From NCBI GenBank assembly GCA_903864515.1, contig CAIPFZ010000047.1:1-15184 (forward strand): a stretch of 15,184 nt of DNA, written 5' to 3'. Below, one piece after another: positions 15,001 to 15,184 of this stretch. Below the pieces are notes generated by a model that searched no databases, had not been told where the DNA came from, and saw only the letters and a program-made list of their open reading frames with translations. Source of the stretch: an uncultured bacterium (GTDB taxonomy: Bacteria > Patescibacteriota > Minisyncoccia > Phycocordibacterales > CAIZLB01). The translations under genes were made by a program, and so were the position numbers. Each line of letters starts with the position of its first letter. Position 1 is the stretch's first letter.

Positions 15001-15184
15001 TCCTATCCCAAAAGCTAAAGATGAGGAAAAAAGTAAAATATCTGATCTTGTGTCAAAAATATTAAATCAAAAAGAAAATAACCCTGATATTAATAATGAA
15101 AACATAGACAGGGAGATAGATGAGATGATCTATGACTTATATGGGCTTAATGAAGATGAAAAAGAGCTTATAAGAAAATCATGA
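12059..15184 (+). CDS. Eco57I/TaqI-type N6-adenine DNA methyltransferase (modification and specificity subunit)
   Basis: This is a 1041-aa protein, complete to its TGA at the last base. An N-terminal region of about 340 residues has no obvious PD-(D/E)xK nuclease. Motif X is at GSFYTPRQIVEYM (367-379), the SAM-binding motif I is DPACGSG (434-440), and the catalytic motif IV is NPPY (656-659), giving the gamma-class order. The C-terminal part (about 820-990, with ILVRQIPSQPPYSINACYTD and GIFPQFKINELECFPIP) matches TaqI-like target-recognition domains, so specificity is probably built in and no separate HsdS is needed. It should methylate adenine at the host's sites to protect them from the PLD-helicase. 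Its length fits type IIG or DISARM DrmMI-like enzymes. The nuclease is supplied by the partner through the ATGA-coupled upstream gene. Further genes downstream cannot be excluded. Confidence 0.9.
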   Translation: MIRFFDEKYTRGAFTTFLSDFLPEDFIEREEDVQINKDRYKQITKVKILGFCESLDLHVLEMDHERENDPRIAIATDAFKVLADHWIHKALVIFKNQSDNYRLSYLTITLDQNDRNKVIKKYSNARRYSFYLGGDAKTGTPKQQLIKKGRVKDADDLLSRFSVEVVNKQFYLEVAKFFDELVSVEKNNLILPGVSQEDQNIRKSFAVRLIGRIMFCWFLKQKKSDNGQLIPDELLSSDVVGVNYYHETIEPLFFGVLNTAIDARDIRSDLFDKVPYLNGGLFNPQSDDYYELDRGTFASKHLDSLTVDDSWFRGFFELLETYNFTIDENTVFDQELSVDPEMLGRIFENLLAEINPETGSSERKRTGSFYTPRQIVEYMVDQSLIEYLQTKTNIDRNKIESLVSYDLTDDIDFPLTNDEKELVVNAIDSLKLLDPACGSGAYPIGALQKIVYILQAVDPKCDLWLKLKLKNIPDLYKQKIINYFAENSSDYIRKLDVIKNSIFGVDIQPIAVDVSRLRCFLTLVVESEIKDDKINRGIEPLPNLDFKFVCANTLIGLPKVENTGGLFEDHSGIEELAGIMSEYFSCNSQRKNEIRLRFINTQKEILNRTLSQFGNITGELTLKLTLWDPFNNKSNSWFDPEWMFGLEGDFDIVIGNPPYIFSRNSKSKGLTKTDKDNFYKNFKLAKYQINLYSLFIEKGTNFLKEGGVLSFIVPNNWMTITSNKDLREYILGQSNIIIVNFYAKVFSSASVDSSIIIYTKSNVNHEVSLYEYDEYELLNLVKKTDSSYFLNKKDVVINITALKNSALGGLIEKIEAAGLELKFVANVKAGLKAYETGKGLPMQTEEMKKARVYHSHEQHDQTYLTYLSGRDVQRYALGWSGEYLKYGINLAAPRNFDLFTGPRILVRQIPSQPPYSINACYTDKVILNDLNSMNIVEIKESPLFVLGVLNSRLITFWFIHKFGKLQRGIFPQFKINELECFPIPKAKDEEKSKISDLVSKILNQKENNPDINNENIDREIDEMIYDLYGLNEDEKELIRKS

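Larger units (their letters stand above)
1549..15184. mobile_element. Putative integrative element at tRNA-Asp carrying a defence module (right end not seen)
   Basis: The pieces are a tRNA-adjacent large serine recombinase, a zinc-ribbon protein, a P-loop ATPase that could serve replication, small unknown genes, and a PLD-helicase/methyltransferase pair as likely cargo. The left edge at the tRNA is supported by the antisense overlap. The right edge and the membership of everything after about 6500 are inference, since no matching att repeat is in the window. Confidence 0.45.

Noticed and set aside
1..15184. CRISPR array, retron or UGA recoding
   Set aside because: No spaced direct repeats, no reverse transcriptase and no Cas genes are seen. 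TGA ends the helicase and methyltransferase frames at natural positions, so the standard stop set applies.

Overview
This is an AT-rich bacterial window that fits a Candidate Phyla Radiation (Patescibacteria) genome. The pointers are group I introns in tRNA anticodon loops, an intergenic LAGLIDADG homing endonuclease, tRNA genes without an encoded CCA, almost no recognisable Shine-Dalgarno sequences, and many small lineage-restricted proteins. This is inferred from style; no marker gene is present. TAA, TAG and TGA all act as stops, so the UGA=Gly code of SR1/Gracilibacteria is not in use.

Region 1 (1-1621) is a host tRNA cluster on the + strand. It starts with the 3' part of a group I intron and the 3' exon of a CAU-anticodon, initiator-like tRNA. 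A terminator and a clean promoter lead into tRNA-Met(CAU). A LAGLIDADG endonuclease gene follows and runs 10 nt into tRNA-Asp(GUC). That tRNA is split inside its anticodon by a 246-nt group I intron and is followed by a terminator.

Region 2 (1527-6438) lies on the - strand and looks like the core of an integrative element inserted at tRNA-Asp. Read in transcription order it holds an unknown 245-aa protein, a terminator, a nested inverted-repeat leader, a 65-aa protein, a P-loop ATPase, a zinc-ribbon protein and a large serine recombinase. The recombinase frame continues antisense through the tRNA-Asp 3' exon into the intron.

Region 3 (6439-6785) is non-coding. It holds a candidate structured RNA on the + strand of about 160 nt, with two GAAA tetraloops, a UUCG tetraloop, a sequence resembling the 11-nt GAAA-tetraloop receptor, and a U-run at its 3' end.

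Region 4 (6786-15184) lies on the + strand. Four small genes (membrane, exported or zinc-ribbon proteins) precede a two-gene defence or restriction-modification module: a 1095-aa PLD-nuclease/SNF2-helicase fusion, and a 1041-aa Eco57I/TaqI-type adenine methyltransferase joined by an ATGA overlap. The module is probably cargo of the element. The right attachment site is not visible, and the window stops at the methyltransferase stop codon.
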